Program-made: the position numbers and the translations under genes
Part shown: in pieces, positions 29,374 through 37,487 of the stretch
Numbering within the stretch: the first letter of the stretch is position 1
Layout: every line of letters starts with the position of its first letter
IMG/VR virus record: IMGVR_UViG_3300042465_002598
Coordinates: 1-64,000 of that record
Strand: one strand, 5' to 3'
Origin: a virus
DNA: 64,000 bases
Notes under the pieces: model-generated
Told to the model about the DNA's origin: nothing
Seen by the model: the letters and a program-made list of their open reading frames with translations, nothing else
The model's database searches: none

Positions 29374-30060
29374 ATGCCGCACAAAGATCCGCTTGCTGCT
29401 AAAGCTGCTAAACGTGCGTACTATTTGGCGCACAAGGAGCAGTTTTATCTAAGCGGGAAGCGCCGCAGAGAAAGGCTTCAACAAGAAGCAAAGGCAAGAA
29501 AAGAAGCCGAAGCGTTAATTGTAAAGCCCGTAATCCAACGGGCATGTGTAGACTGTGGTGTAGACATTACGTTTGTGTACAACCCAAAACACGGTCCGCA
29601 CTGCAAACCATGCGTTTCAGCATATAACAAGGCCTACAGAGAAGCACATGCTGCAACAATTGCCGCTCAAAAAGCCGAATGGAAGCAAGCTAATAAAGAG
29701 CGTGTAGCTGCAAAAGACAAAGCATACGCAGAAGCAAACCCAGATAAAAAAATAAAAGCGAGGAAAAAGTGGCTTGCTAACAATCCAGGCAAAGATACTG
29801 CCGCAAAAGCATTAAACGCCCAGAAGCGCAAACAGCGTATACCTACTTGGCTATCAGATGAAGACAAATGGGTAGTTGAGCAGGCGTACGAACTTGCTGC
29901 GCTACGCACTAAAATGTTTGGTTTTAAGTGGCATGTAGATCACATAATTCCATTAAATGGGAAAAACGTTTCTGGATTGCATGTTCCTACAAATTTACAA
30001 GTCGTGCCCTGGGTAGAAAACCTCAAAAAACACAACAAATTTGAGGTGACGCATGGCTAA
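29374..30060 (+). CDS. HNH homing endonuclease, 228 aa
   Basis: A central zinc site (CVDCGVDITF and HCKPC) is followed by a lysine-rich middle and a C-terminal HNH motif: KWHVDHIIPLNGKNVSGLHV, then NLQVVPWVENLKKHNKFEV, with His-His, Asn and the terminal HN all present. The DNA is clearly richer in A and T than the flanking structural genes, a sign of late arrival. It lies two bases after the adaptor stop and overlaps the next gene by 8 bases, so it inserted without breaking them. Free-standing homing gene. Confidence 0.85.
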   Translation: MPHKDPLAAKAAKRAYYLAHKEQFYLSGKRRRERLQQEAKARKEAEALIVKPVIQRACVDCGVDITFVYNPKHGPHCKPCVSAYNKAYREAHAATIAAQKAEWKQANKERVAAKDKAYAEANPDKKIKARKKWLANNPGKDTAAKALNAQKRKQRIPTWLSDEDKWVVEQAYELAALRTKMFGFKWHVDHIIPLNGKNVSGLHVPTNLQVVPWVENLKKHNKFEVTHG

Positions 30061-30439
30061 CCGGTTTGCCAATGGTGCTAAAGCATTCGGGTTCTGCGAT
30101 CTGTGTGGTTTCCGTTTTGACCTGAAGAAGCTCAAGAACCTCGTAGTCAAGACCAAGCAAACGCAGATTCGTGCGTGCCCCCAGTGCTGGACTCCGGATC
30201 AGCCGCAGCTTCAGCTTGGCATGTACCCAATTTCAGACCCGCAGGCCATCCGAGACCCCCGGCCTGATACGAATACGTGGCTTCAGTCTGGGACGAACAC
30301 GCTTGGATTCCCGGGCGAGGGTATGTTGACCATCCAGTGGGGCTGGAACCCGATTGGGGGCTCGCAGGGGTTTGATGCTGCGCTCACGCCAAATACCTTG
30401 GTCGGGCGCGGGGAAGTTGGTACAGTAACGGTCACATGA
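30053..30439 (+). CDS. Zinc-finger-like structural protein, 128 aa
   Basis: FCDLCGFRFDLKKLKNLVVK and CPQCWTPDQPQ supply two CxxC pairs about 30 residues apart, so one zinc ion is likely. The last 60 residues (TLGFPGEGMLTIQWGWNPI) look like a beta domain. Found among neck/tail genes; probably a small virion component. Confidence 0.7.
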   Translation: MANRFANGAKAFGFCDLCGFRFDLKKLKNLVVKTKQTQIRACPQCWTPDQPQLQLGMYPISDPQAIRDPRPDTNTWLQSGTNTLGFPGEGMLTIQWGWNPIGGSQGFDAALTPNTLVGRGEVGTVTVT

Positions 30440-30449
30440 CCAAGGAGCC

Positions 30450-30614
30450 ATGATGAAGAAAGATGCGATGGCCGCGCTCCGAGCGCACGCCAAGAAGCCC
30501 GCTAAGGAAGCCCACGGCAAGGCCGCTGCCTTCAAGAAGGGTGGTCCCACCTCTGAGGACCGTATGCGCCTGGGCAAGAACATGTCCCGCGCCATGAACC
30601 AGAAGACGGGGTGA
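30450..30614 (+). CDS. Very small basic protein, 54 aa
   Basis: ATG 30450 follows AAGGAGCC. The peptide MMKKDAMAALRAHAKKPAKE, then FKKGGPTSEDRMRLGKNMSR, is basic and helical. It is translated in the same run as the next short gene. Similar Lys-rich short proteins are encoded at 26871-28676. Function unknown. Confidence 0.6.
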   Translation: MMKKDAMAALRAHAKKPAKEAHGKAAAFKKGGPTSEDRMRLGKNMSRAMNQKTG

Positions 30615-30617
30615 ACC

Positions 30618-30797
30618 ATGAAGAAGACGCAAGCGCCCGCCCCTGCGGGCAAGACTGAGAAGGGTGTCGAGCACCTGAACGTCTCGATTGGCAACGAACG
30701 CGCCAAGGCATACCCGGAGGTCAAGACCTCGGGCATCAAGATTCGCGGCACTGGCGCAGCCACCAAGGGCACGATGGCCCGTGGGCCGATGGCGTGA
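30618..30797 (+). CDS. Very small basic protein with GTGAATKGT motif, 59 aa
   Basis: ATG 30618 comes three bases after the previous stop. Reads MKKTQAPAPAGKTEKGVEHL, then SGIKIRGTGAATKGTMARG. The C-terminal IRGTGAATKG(T)xARGPMA motif is found in tiny proteins of other phages. Basic and probably unfolded alone. Function unknown. Confidence 0.6.
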   Translation: MKKTQAPAPAGKTEKGVEHLNVSIGNERAKAYPEVKTSGIKIRGTGAATKGTMARGPMA

Positions 30798-30808
30798 GGG
30801 TGTAAATC

Positions 30809-31468
30809 GTGGCGATGACTTACACGCAGTTGCAGACTGCTGTTCAGGACTACACTGAAAATACCTTCAGTGCGACTGACTTCGCCACGATGGTTCGGCT
30901 TGCCGAACAGAAGATTTACAACGCCACTCAGGCCCCGATCACCCGCAAGAACTCGGTGATTCCGCTCGTCATTGGGACGAGTACGGTCAGCCTCCCGGCA
31001 GACTTCCTGTCTGCTTTCAGCGTGGCGGTGGTGCTGGCGAACAACAACTGGGAGTACCTCCTGAACAAGGATGTGAACTTCCTGCGCGAGTCGTACCAGA
31101 GCCCGACCGTGACGGGGACTCCCAAGTATTACGCCCTGTACGGCAACATCTCCGACCCGCTCGTGCAAACGCTGCAAGTGGCCCCGACGCCCAGCGCTAC
31201 GCTGAACCTTCAGGTGGCGTACAACGCCTACCCGGAGAGCATCACGACGGCAGCAACGGGCCGGTCATGGCTGGGCGAAAACTACGAGTCGGTGCTGTTT
31301 AACGGCGTGATGGCCGAGGCGGCTAGGTTTATGAAGCAAGAGCCTGACATCGTGGCGATGTACGACAAGGAGTTCGTGGCCTCGCTGTCGCTCTTCAAGA
31401 ACCTCGCGGACGGCAAGAACCGGCAGGATTCCTACCGCAGCGGACAGGCTAAGGTTCAGGTGTCGTAA
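30809..31468 (+). CDS. Phage adaptor/neck protein, 219 aa
   Basis: GTG start at 30809 (ATG 30815 is the alternative). TYTQLQTAVQDYTENTFSAT, FATMVRLAEQKIYNATQAP, VSLPADFLSAFSVAV and LQVAYNAYPESITTA follow the pattern of the second adaptor type in podoviruses. With the 28676-29371 protein it probably builds the neck between portal and tail hub. Confidence 0.7.
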   Translation: MAMTYTQLQTAVQDYTENTFSATDFATMVRLAEQKIYNATQAPITRKNSVIPLVIGTSTVSLPADFLSAFSVAVVLANNNWEYLLNKDVNFLRESYQSPTVTGTPKYYALYGNISDPLVQTLQVAPTPSATLNLQVAYNAYPESITTAATGRSWLGENYESVLFNGVMAEAARFMKQEPDIVAMYDKEFVASLSLFKNLADGKNRQDSYRSGQAKVQVS

Positions 31469-31881
31469 TGATCCTCCAAGGTCTGACCTCTTCGTTCAAG
31501 CTGGAGTCCTGGCAGGGTATCCACGACCTCGACACGGACACGCTCAAGTTTGCTCTGTACACGGGCAACGCCACGCTGGACTCCACCACGACGGTTTACA
31601 CGACCTCCAACGAGGTTGTGGGCGCTGGGTACACGGCTGGTGGCGTGCTGCTGACGGGGGTGGTGCTGACGCTCTCCGGGACTACGGCGTACCTGACCTT
31701 CGACAACCCAACGTGGTCGGGGACTTCCTTCATCTGCCGTGGGGCGCTGGTTTACAACTTCAGTAAGGCCGACCGGTCCATCGCAGTCATCGACTTCGGT
31801 GACGACAAGACGGCGTCTGGTTCGTTTGTGGTCAACATGCCGGTGGCAACTGCCACTACGGCGCTCATCAGGTTTGCATAA
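31468..31881 (+). CDS. Small beta-rich tail/neck protein, 137 aa
   Basis: Overlaps the upstream stop by one base (TAATG). Strand-rich: FALYTGNATLDSTTTVYTTS, GAGYTAGGVLLTGVVLTLSG, VIDFGDDKTASGSFVVNMPV. The pattern TLKFALYTGNATLD is common to small phage tail proteins. No enzymatic motif. Confidence 0.65.
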   Translation: MILQGLTSSFKLESWQGIHDLDTDTLKFALYTGNATLDSTTTVYTTSNEVVGAGYTAGGVLLTGVVLTLSGTTAYLTFDNPTWSGTSFICRGALVYNFSKADRSIAVIDFGDDKTASGSFVVNMPVATATTALIRFA

Positions 31882-31883
31882 AC

Positions 31884-33164
31884 ATGCCGTCCACCTACAC
31901 CTCCAGACTGCGGTTTACACTGCCTGCAACCGGCGAACTCACGAATGTGTGGGGCAACACGGTCAACAACGGCATCACTGAGCTTGTCGAGTCGGCCATC
32001 GCTGGTGCGGCAACGCTGAGCACCTGGGGCGGGGCGGGGGTTGCCTACACGCTGAGCAACAACAACGGCGCGGCGGACGAAGCGCGGTGCATGTTCCTCG
32101 TGGCCTCGGGTACGCCGGGGGAGAACAAGAACATCATCTGCCCTGCCGTCACCAAGCTGTACGTGGTGCAGAACAACGTGTCTGGCGGGTTCAGCGTGAC
32201 GCTGAAGACCTCTGCCGGTACGGGCATCACTGTGCCCAACGGCACGACCATGTTCCTGCGCTGCGACGGAACCGATGTGGTGGACGCCTTCACGCGGGCG
32301 TCAAGTTTGTCGCTGGGGACTGCGCTGACTGTTGCAAATGGTGGAACGGGTCAGACAACAGCCTCCGCTGCGTTTAACGCACTGTCGCCTATCACTACTA
32401 CAGGCGACTTGATACTGGGTAACGGGGTAAACAGCGCAACCCGACTTCCGATAGGTTCAAGCGGTTTTGTACTCACCAGTGACGGAACTACGGCCTCTTG
32501 GCAGGCCGCTGTTACTGTGTCTGGGAATAATACGTGGACAGGCATCCAGACGTTTACCAACAGCCTGCTGCGCCTGCTTGGTTCGTCCACTGGTTATACA
32601 ACCTTTACCAGCCTAAACGTAAGCGCAAGCAACTTTACGCTTACGTTGCCAGCAGCAAACACGACGGTTCCAGTCGCAACACAGGTTCTGACGTTTAGCG
32701 GCCCCACGGCGGCGCGGACGATCACATTCCCTGACGCCAACTTCACCGCAGCGCGAACGGACGCGGCCAACTCTTTCACTGGCACGCAGACATTCCTAGG
32801 TTCTGTAGTCCCCGCAACGCTGACAGCCGACTCGGTGGGGTACACGGGTACGCCCCTCAACGAGCAGTCTACTGCGTACACCCTGGTAGCCGCAGATGCT
32901 GGTAAATCTGTTGTCCACCCGATCAGCGACAACAACGCCAGAACGTTCACCATCCCGGCCAACGGCTCGGTAGCCTATCCAGTGGGCACCACGATCACGT
33001 TCATCAACATGATCAACACCGTGACGATTGCGATCACGACGGATACGATGTACCTCGCGGGCGCGGGCACCACGGGCAGCAGAACGCTCGCTGCCTACGG
33101 CATGGCAACGGCAGTCAAGATGACCAGCACGACTTGGATCATCAGCGGAAACGGGCTCACTTAA
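31884..33164 (+). CDS. Tail fibre protein, 426 aa
   Basis: Ser/Thr-rich strand repeats with LTVANGGTGQTTASAAFNAL, a signature of phage tail fibres, near residue 150. Repeats such as TFTNSLLRLLGSSTGYTTF and TITFPDANFTAARTDAANSF follow. The C terminus (TTWIISGNGLT) ends in strands as for trimeric fibres. It probably sits below the tail hub and contacts the host surface. Confidence 0.75.
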   Translation: MPSTYTSRLRFTLPATGELTNVWGNTVNNGITELVESAIAGAATLSTWGGAGVAYTLSNNNGAADEARCMFLVASGTPGENKNIICPAVTKLYVVQNNVSGGFSVTLKTSAGTGITVPNGTTMFLRCDGTDVVDAFTRASSLSLGTALTVANGGTGQTTASAAFNALSPITTTGDLILGNGVNSATRLPIGSSGFVLTSDGTTASWQAAVTVSGNNTWTGIQTFTNSLLRLLGSSTGYTTFTSLNVSASNFTLTLPAANTTVPVATQVLTFSGPTAARTITFPDANFTAARTDAANSFTGTQTFLGSVVPATLTADSVGYTGTPLNEQSTAYTLVAADAGKSVVHPISDNNARTFTIPANGSVAYPVGTTITFINMINTVTIAITTDTMYLAGAGTTGSRTLAAYGMATAVKMTSTTWIISGNGLT

Positions 33165-33165
33165 A

Positions 33166-34053
33166 ATGGCTGGCATCCTTCAAACGCTGATTGGTTCGCT
33201 CGCAGGGATTACTGCGCCTTCTACTGTCGAGTACCTTGTAATTGCTGGAGGTGGTTCTGGCGGCGGAAACCTTGGTGGTGGTGGTGGGGCGGGCGGTTAC
33301 CGCACGGCGGCTGGCTTTTCCGTAACTGCTGGTACCAGCTATACCGTAACAGTCGGGGCAGGTGCAGCGGCAAGCGGTAACGGTTCGCCGGGTACCCAAG
33401 GCAGCAACTCTGTATTTAGCACCGTTACTTCTGACGGCGGCGGCGGCGGCTCATACGCCTCTTTACCGTCACCCGCAGCGGGGAATGGCGGCTCTGGTGG
33501 CGGTGGGGCCTATGGTAGCGGCGCAGGTGGCACCGCTACATCTGGCCAAGGAAACAATGGCGGCGCGTCTGCTGGCCCTAACGCCGCAACAAACAGTGCG
33601 GGCGGCGGCGGCGCAGGTGCAGTTGGCGCAGATGGCACAGCTTTTAGTGGCGTTACACCTATTGCGGGCGGGAATGGCGGCGCAGGCTCGGCTTCAAGTA
33701 TCACTGGGACATCTGTGACTCGTGCTGGCGGCGGCGGCGGCGGCGGGTATCTCACAAATGGAGGCTCTGGAGGCTCTGGCGGTGGCGGGGCTGGAGGAAA
33801 CGGGACATCTGGCGGGCAGGCAAACCCTGTCGCCGGAAGCGCCAACACGGGCAGTGGAGGGGGTGGGGGATATAACGACGGCAGCACATTTACTGGCGGC
33901 GCAGCGGGCGGCTCCGGCATCGTCATTATTGCCTACTCCAACACAAAGAAAGACTTGGCGAGTATTGGCGGTGGCTTGACATACACCAAGACAACGTCAG
34001 GCGGGAACACCATCTACACCTTTACAGCCGGAACCGGCACGATTAGTTGGTAA
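33166..34053 (+). CDS. Glycine-rich tail adhesin, 295 aa
   Basis: One base after the fibre stop region. Residues 20-260 are dominated by Gly runs (GGGSGGGNLGGGGGAGGY; AGGGGGGGYLTNGG), the pattern of polyglycine-II adhesins at fibre tips. The entry VEYLVIAGGGSGG is a known glycine-rich domain start. The C terminus (TYTKTTSGGNTIYTFTAGTG) is a closing strand domain. It probably decides receptor specificity and may vary by recombination. Confidence 0.75.
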   Translation: MAGILQTLIGSLAGITAPSTVEYLVIAGGGSGGGNLGGGGGAGGYRTAAGFSVTAGTSYTVTVGAGAAASGNGSPGTQGSNSVFSTVTSDGGGGGSYASLPSPAAGNGGSGGGGAYGSGAGGTATSGQGNNGGASAGPNAATNSAGGGGAGAVGADGTAFSGVTPIAGGNGGAGSASSITGTSVTRAGGGGGGGYLTNGGSGGSGGGGAGGNGTSGGQANPVAGSANTGSGGGGGYNDGSTFTGGAAGGSGIVIIAYSNTKKDLASIGGGLTYTKTTSGGNTIYTFTAGTGTISW

Positions 34054-34056
34054 ATC

Positions 34057-34434
34057 ATGGCTCACTACGCATTCCTTGACGAAAACAACATCGTCACTGA
34101 AGTCATCGTAGGAAAAGACGATGACGAGACAGGCATTGATTGGGAGCAGCACTACGGGGAGTTTCGTGGTCAGGTGTGTAAGCGCACCAGCTACAACACC
34201 CGTGGCGGTGTTTACTACGGCAAGTTTGGTGAAGCACCGTTTCGTAAGAACTATGCCGGGATTGGTTTCACATACGACGCCCAACGCGATGCGTTCATCC
34301 CGCCCAAACCAAACTTGTCTTGGGTGTTGAACGACAACACCTGTTTGTGGGAAGCGCCTGTCCCGTATCCAGACGACGGCAAGCCGTATCGTTGGGATGA
34401 AGAAGCAGTAACTTGGATTGAGGTGACATCATGA
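34057..34434 (+). CDS. Fibre-associated conserved protein, 125 aa
   Basis: The sequence MAHYAFLDENNIVTEVIVGK, then CKRTSYNTRGGVYYG, RKNYAGIGFTYDAQRDAFIP and SWVLNDNTCLWEAP, is a widespread uncharacterised pattern in marine and freshwater phages, usually beside fibre genes. It may be a fibre tip or chaperone; unknown. Confidence 0.7.
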   Translation: MAHYAFLDENNIVTEVIVGKDDDETGIDWEQHYGEFRGQVCKRTSYNTRGGVYYGKFGEAPFRKNYAGIGFTYDAQRDAFIPPKPNLSWVLNDNTCLWEAPVPYPDDGKPYRWDEEAVTWIEVTS

Positions 34435-34685
34435 TCCCACGCGACAAACTCCTCCATTTCGGCCTTGGGTGCGTCTGGCTGTTTGCCGCGATGGTGAGCT
34501 ACTGGGTGCTGGTGCTCTTCGGCATCGGCCCGTTCTTGGCCTACCATACGACAGTGTACGCGCTGCTGTACGAGATCAACCAACTGATCCGCAAAGAGGG
34601 TCAGCCTGATCCGTGGGACGCTGCCGCAACTGCGCTTCCGGGCTTCATTGCCTGGGGGGTGCTGGAGCTATTGGAGAAGCTGTAA
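34431..34685 (+). CDS. Small membrane protein upstream of the holin, 84 aa
   Basis: Overlaps the upstream stop. Two hydrophobic segments (LLHFGLGCVWLFAAMVSYWV; LVLFGIGPFLAYHTTVY) and one weaker C-terminal helix (ALPGFIAWGVLELL). Could be a holin partner, antiholin or pinholin. Position just before the 3TM holin supports a lysis role. Confidence 0.55.
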   Translation: MIPRDKLLHFGLGCVWLFAAMVSYWVLVLFGIGPFLAYHTTVYALLYEINQLIRKEGQPDPWDAAATALPGFIAWGVLELLEKL

Positions 34686-35164
34686 TGTGGGAACTTTTGT
34701 TTGGCGCACTGGGCGGGCTTTTTGGCGGGCTGTTCCGTCTTGCTCCGGAGGTGCTGAAGCTCATTGACAAGAAGAGTGAGCGAGCGCATGAACTTGCGAT
34801 GTTCGGCCTGCAAACCGATCTGGAGAAGATGCGCGGCACGTTCCGCATGGAAGAGCGCTACGCAGAATACTCCACGGCTCAGCTTGACACCATCAAGGAA
34901 GCATTCAAGGAGCAGGCCACCACCGCCAAAGAGGCGGGACCGTTCGTCTCAGCCATCTCTGCGCTTGTCCGTCCCGGCATCACCTGGGCGCTCTTTTTCA
35001 TGTACGCGACCGTCAAGCTCGCGGCACTTGTCATGGCGCTTCAAAGCGGCGGACCCTGGACAGACATTGTTGTAAACACCTGGGGCGCAGAAGACGTAGC
35101 CATGTTCAACATGGTGCTGACGTTCTGGTTTGTTGGCCGCAGTATCGAGAAATACCAGAAGTGA
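34685..35164 (+). CDS. 3TM holin, 159 aa
   Basis: ATG overlaps the upstream stop as TAATG. WELLFGALGGLFGGLFRLAP is followed by a charged helical middle and two late hydrophobic segments (ITWALFFMYATVKLAALVMA; MFNMVLTFWFVGRSI). This is the layout of the gene-transfer-agent type holin with three membrane segments. It should open the inner membrane for the lysozyme encoded next. Confidence 0.75.
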   Translation: MWELLFGALGGLFGGLFRLAPEVLKLIDKKSERAHELAMFGLQTDLEKMRGTFRMEERYAEYSTAQLDTIKEAFKEQATTAKEAGPFVSAISALVRPGITWALFFMYATVKLAALVMALQSGGPWTDIVVNTWGAEDVAMFNMVLTFWFVGRSIEKYQK

Positions 35165-35165
35165 A

Positions 35166-35633
35166 ATGGATGAGGCCATCCGTCTCGCAACCGAAGGGCT
35201 GATTAAGCCTTTCGAGGGATACCACAGGAAGCTGCCTGATGGTGGGTGTAAGGCTTACCCTGATCCTGGCACTGGCGGCAAGCCCTGGACAATTGGCTGG
35301 GGGTCCACAGGCGCTGACATTACACCAGACACTGTTTGGACTGCTCAGCAAGCCGAGGAGCGCCTGCGAGCAGAAGTTAGGCACTTCGCACGCGAAGTTC
35401 TCGCACTGTCTCCGTTTCTAGACAAAACCCTTCCGAGAAGGTTTGCGGCAATCATCTCTTTCGCGTATAACTGCGGCGCGGGCAACTACCGCATCAGCAC
35501 GCTGCGCAAGCGTGTAAACGCCCAAGACTGGGCTGGTGCCCAGGAAGAGATTGTGAAGTGGAACAAGGCCGCTGGGCGGGTTCTCCCCGGCCTGACCCGT
35601 CGCCGCGCTGCGGAAGCCGCTTTGCTGGGATAA
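35166..35633 (+). CDS. Endolysin, GH24 lysozyme, 155 aa
   Basis: ATG 35166 starts two bases after the holin stop. The catalytic region is E17 (PFEGY), D33 (AYPDPGTGGKP) and T42 (WTIGWGST), with the usual lobe helices after it (FAREVLALSPFLDKTL; AIISFAYNCGAGNYRIS). The spacing between E17 and D33 is longer than in T4 lysozyme, typical of the subgroup with an inserted loop. No signal or SAR sequence, so it depends on the holin. It cuts peptidoglycan between MurNAc and GlcNAc. Confidence 0.9.
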   Translation: MDEAIRLATEGLIKPFEGYHRKLPDGGCKAYPDPGTGGKPWTIGWGSTGADITPDTVWTAQQAEERLRAEVRHFAREVLALSPFLDKTLPRRFAAIISFAYNCGAGNYRISTLRKRVNAQDWAGAQEEIVKWNKAAGRVLPGLTRRRAAEAALLG

Positions 35634-35636
35634 CTC

Positions 35637-37487
35637 ATGCCCCTGAAGAAAATCGTATTCAAGCCCGGTGTAAACCGCGAAAACACGCGGTACACAACCG
35701 AGGGTGGTTGGTACGACTGCGACAAAGTTCGTTTCCGTCAGGGCACGCCTGAGAAGATCGGCGGATGGACACGTATCTCGGCAGATACGTACTACGGCAT
35801 CTGTCGCTCCATGTGGGCCTGGGCCACGTTCACCGGTGTCAAGTACCTGGGCATGGGTACGAACTCCAAGTATTACGCTATGGGTGGCGGGGCGTACTAC
35901 GACATTACGCCTGTGGTTGCTACCGTCACGCTGACAAACCCCTTCACTACGACATCTGGATCAACCACGGTACTGGTCACTGAGATAGCGCACGGGCGGA
36001 CTAACGAGACCTTTGTGACGTACAGCGGAGCTTCTGCTGTTGGCGGAATCACGATAAACGGTGAATACCAGATCACGTACCTGACCGTCGATACGTACGA
36101 GATCACTGCGGCGTCTCCGGCGTCTTCCAACGCTACGGGGGGCGGAACAGTCACGGCTGCGTACCAAGTCAACGCAGGGGCTCCGATTGAAATCCCGCTG
36201 TCTGGCTGGGGCGCGGGGGCTTGGGGTGCTGGTGCCTGGGGTATTGGCACGACGGCCTTCGATTCGCTGCGCATCTGGAATCACCAGAACTTCGGTGAAG
36301 ACCTGATCTTCGGCCCCAAGGGCGGAGCGCTGTACTATTGGGACTCTTCCGTAGGCACGGGCACGCGAGGTGTTCCGGTCTCGGGGCTTTCGGGTGCGTC
36401 GGACGTTCCCTCGTCGCACTTGCTGCTGGTGGTCTCCGATACGTCGCGCTTCGTGTTCGCGCTGGGTTGTCCAGACTACGGCTCCACCACGCTCGACCCG
36501 ATGCTGGTTCGCTGGTCGGATCAGGAGAGCGCAGTCAACTGGACGCCCTCCGCCACTGGGCAGGCCGGGTCTTTGCGCCTGTCTCACGGTTCCACGATCC
36601 TTGCGTACCTGCAAGTCCGCCAAGAGATTCTTGTTTGGACAGACACCTCGCTGTATTCGTTGCAGTACCTGGGGCCTCCGATTGTCTGGGGTTCGCAAAT
36701 CCTGTCCGACAACGTGACCATCATCAACGACCGCGCCTGCGCAGTGGCGGCTGGCATTACGTACTGGATGGGAGAGAAGAAGTTCTACATGTACGATGGC
36801 CGGGTAACCACACTGCCCTGTGACGTTCGCCAGTACGTGTTTGGGGACTTTAACTTCGACCAAGCAGAACAAGTGTTCGCGGGGTCTGTCGAGCAGTTTG
36901 GCGAAATCTGGTGGTTCTACTGCTCGGCCAACAGCACTGTCGTAGACAAGTACGTGATCTACAACTACCTTGAAAAGGCATGGTACTACGGCACGCTTGG
37001 CAGGACTGCGTGGATTGACGCCAGCATCGTCAGCGACTACCCGATTGCGGCCACGTACTCCAACAACCTCGTTTACCACGAGTTCGGCACAGACAACCTT
37101 GAAACGCAGAGTTCTCAAGCCATCGAGGCGTACATCACATCTTCTGAGTTTGACATCGAGGACGGACACAACTTCGGGTTTGTATGGCGGGTGATTCCTG
37201 ACATCACATTCCGTGGATCGAGCGCGGGCTCCCCTGCTGCAACGATGACGCTACTGCCGCTTCAGAACTCAGGCTCGGGCTACAACAATCCCGCCTCTGT
37301 TGGCGGCTCTGACAACGGCGTTGTGACGCGCAGTGCGACGGTGCCTATTGAGCAGTTCACCCAGCAGATTAACGTGCGCGTACGCGGGCGGCAGATGGCG
37401 TTTAAGGTTGCGTCTAGTGCGCTCGGCGTTCAGTGGCAGCTTGGGTCTCCCAGAATCGACATCCGGCCTGATGGGCGTAAATCGTGA
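35637..37487 (+). CDS. Tail hub/gp10-like packaged-DNA stabilisation protein, 616 aa
   Basis: The start KKIVFKPGVNRENTRYTTEG, then GWYDCDKVRFRQGTPEKIGG, belongs to the podovirus gp10-like family. A repeated aromatic propeller pattern follows (GWGAGAWGAGAWG; LVRWSDQESAVNWTPS; YWMGEKKFYMYDG). It closes the tail channel like P22 gp10 or T7 gp12. Three bases after the lysozyme stop. Confidence 0.8.
   Translation: MPLKKIVFKPGVNRENTRYTTEGGWYDCDKVRFRQGTPEKIGGWTRISADTYYGICRSMWAWATFTGVKYLGMGTNSKYYAMGGGAYYDITPVVATVTLTNPFTTTSGSTTVLVTEIAHGRTNETFVTYSGASAVGGITINGEYQITYLTVDTYEITAASPASSNATGGGTVTAAYQVNAGAPIEIPLSGWGAGAWGAGAWGIGTTAFDSLRIWNHQNFGEDLIFGPKGGALYYWDSSVGTGTRGVPVSGLSGASDVPSSHLLLVVSDTSRFVFALGCPDYGSTTLDPMLVRWSDQESAVNWTPSATGQAGSLRLSHGSTILAYLQVRQEILVWTDTSLYSLQYLGPPIVWGSQILSDNVTIINDRACAVAAGITYWMGEKKFYMYDGRVTTLPCDVRQYVFGDFNFDQAEQVFAGSVEQFGEIWWFYCSANSTVVDKYVIYNYLEKAWYYGTLGRTAWIDASIVSDYPIAATYSNNLVYHEFGTDNLETQSSQAIEAYITSSEFDIEDGHNFGFVWRVIPDITFRGSSAGSPAATMTLLPLQNSGSGYNNPASVGGSDNGVVTRSATVPIEQFTQQINVRVRGRQMAFKVASSALGVQWQLGSPRIDIRPDGRKS

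Noticed and set aside
33510-33926. Pro-rich frame on the minus strand opposite the glycine-rich adhesin
   Set aside because: A simple complement of GGN codons (Gly gives Pro). No start signal or other evidence.
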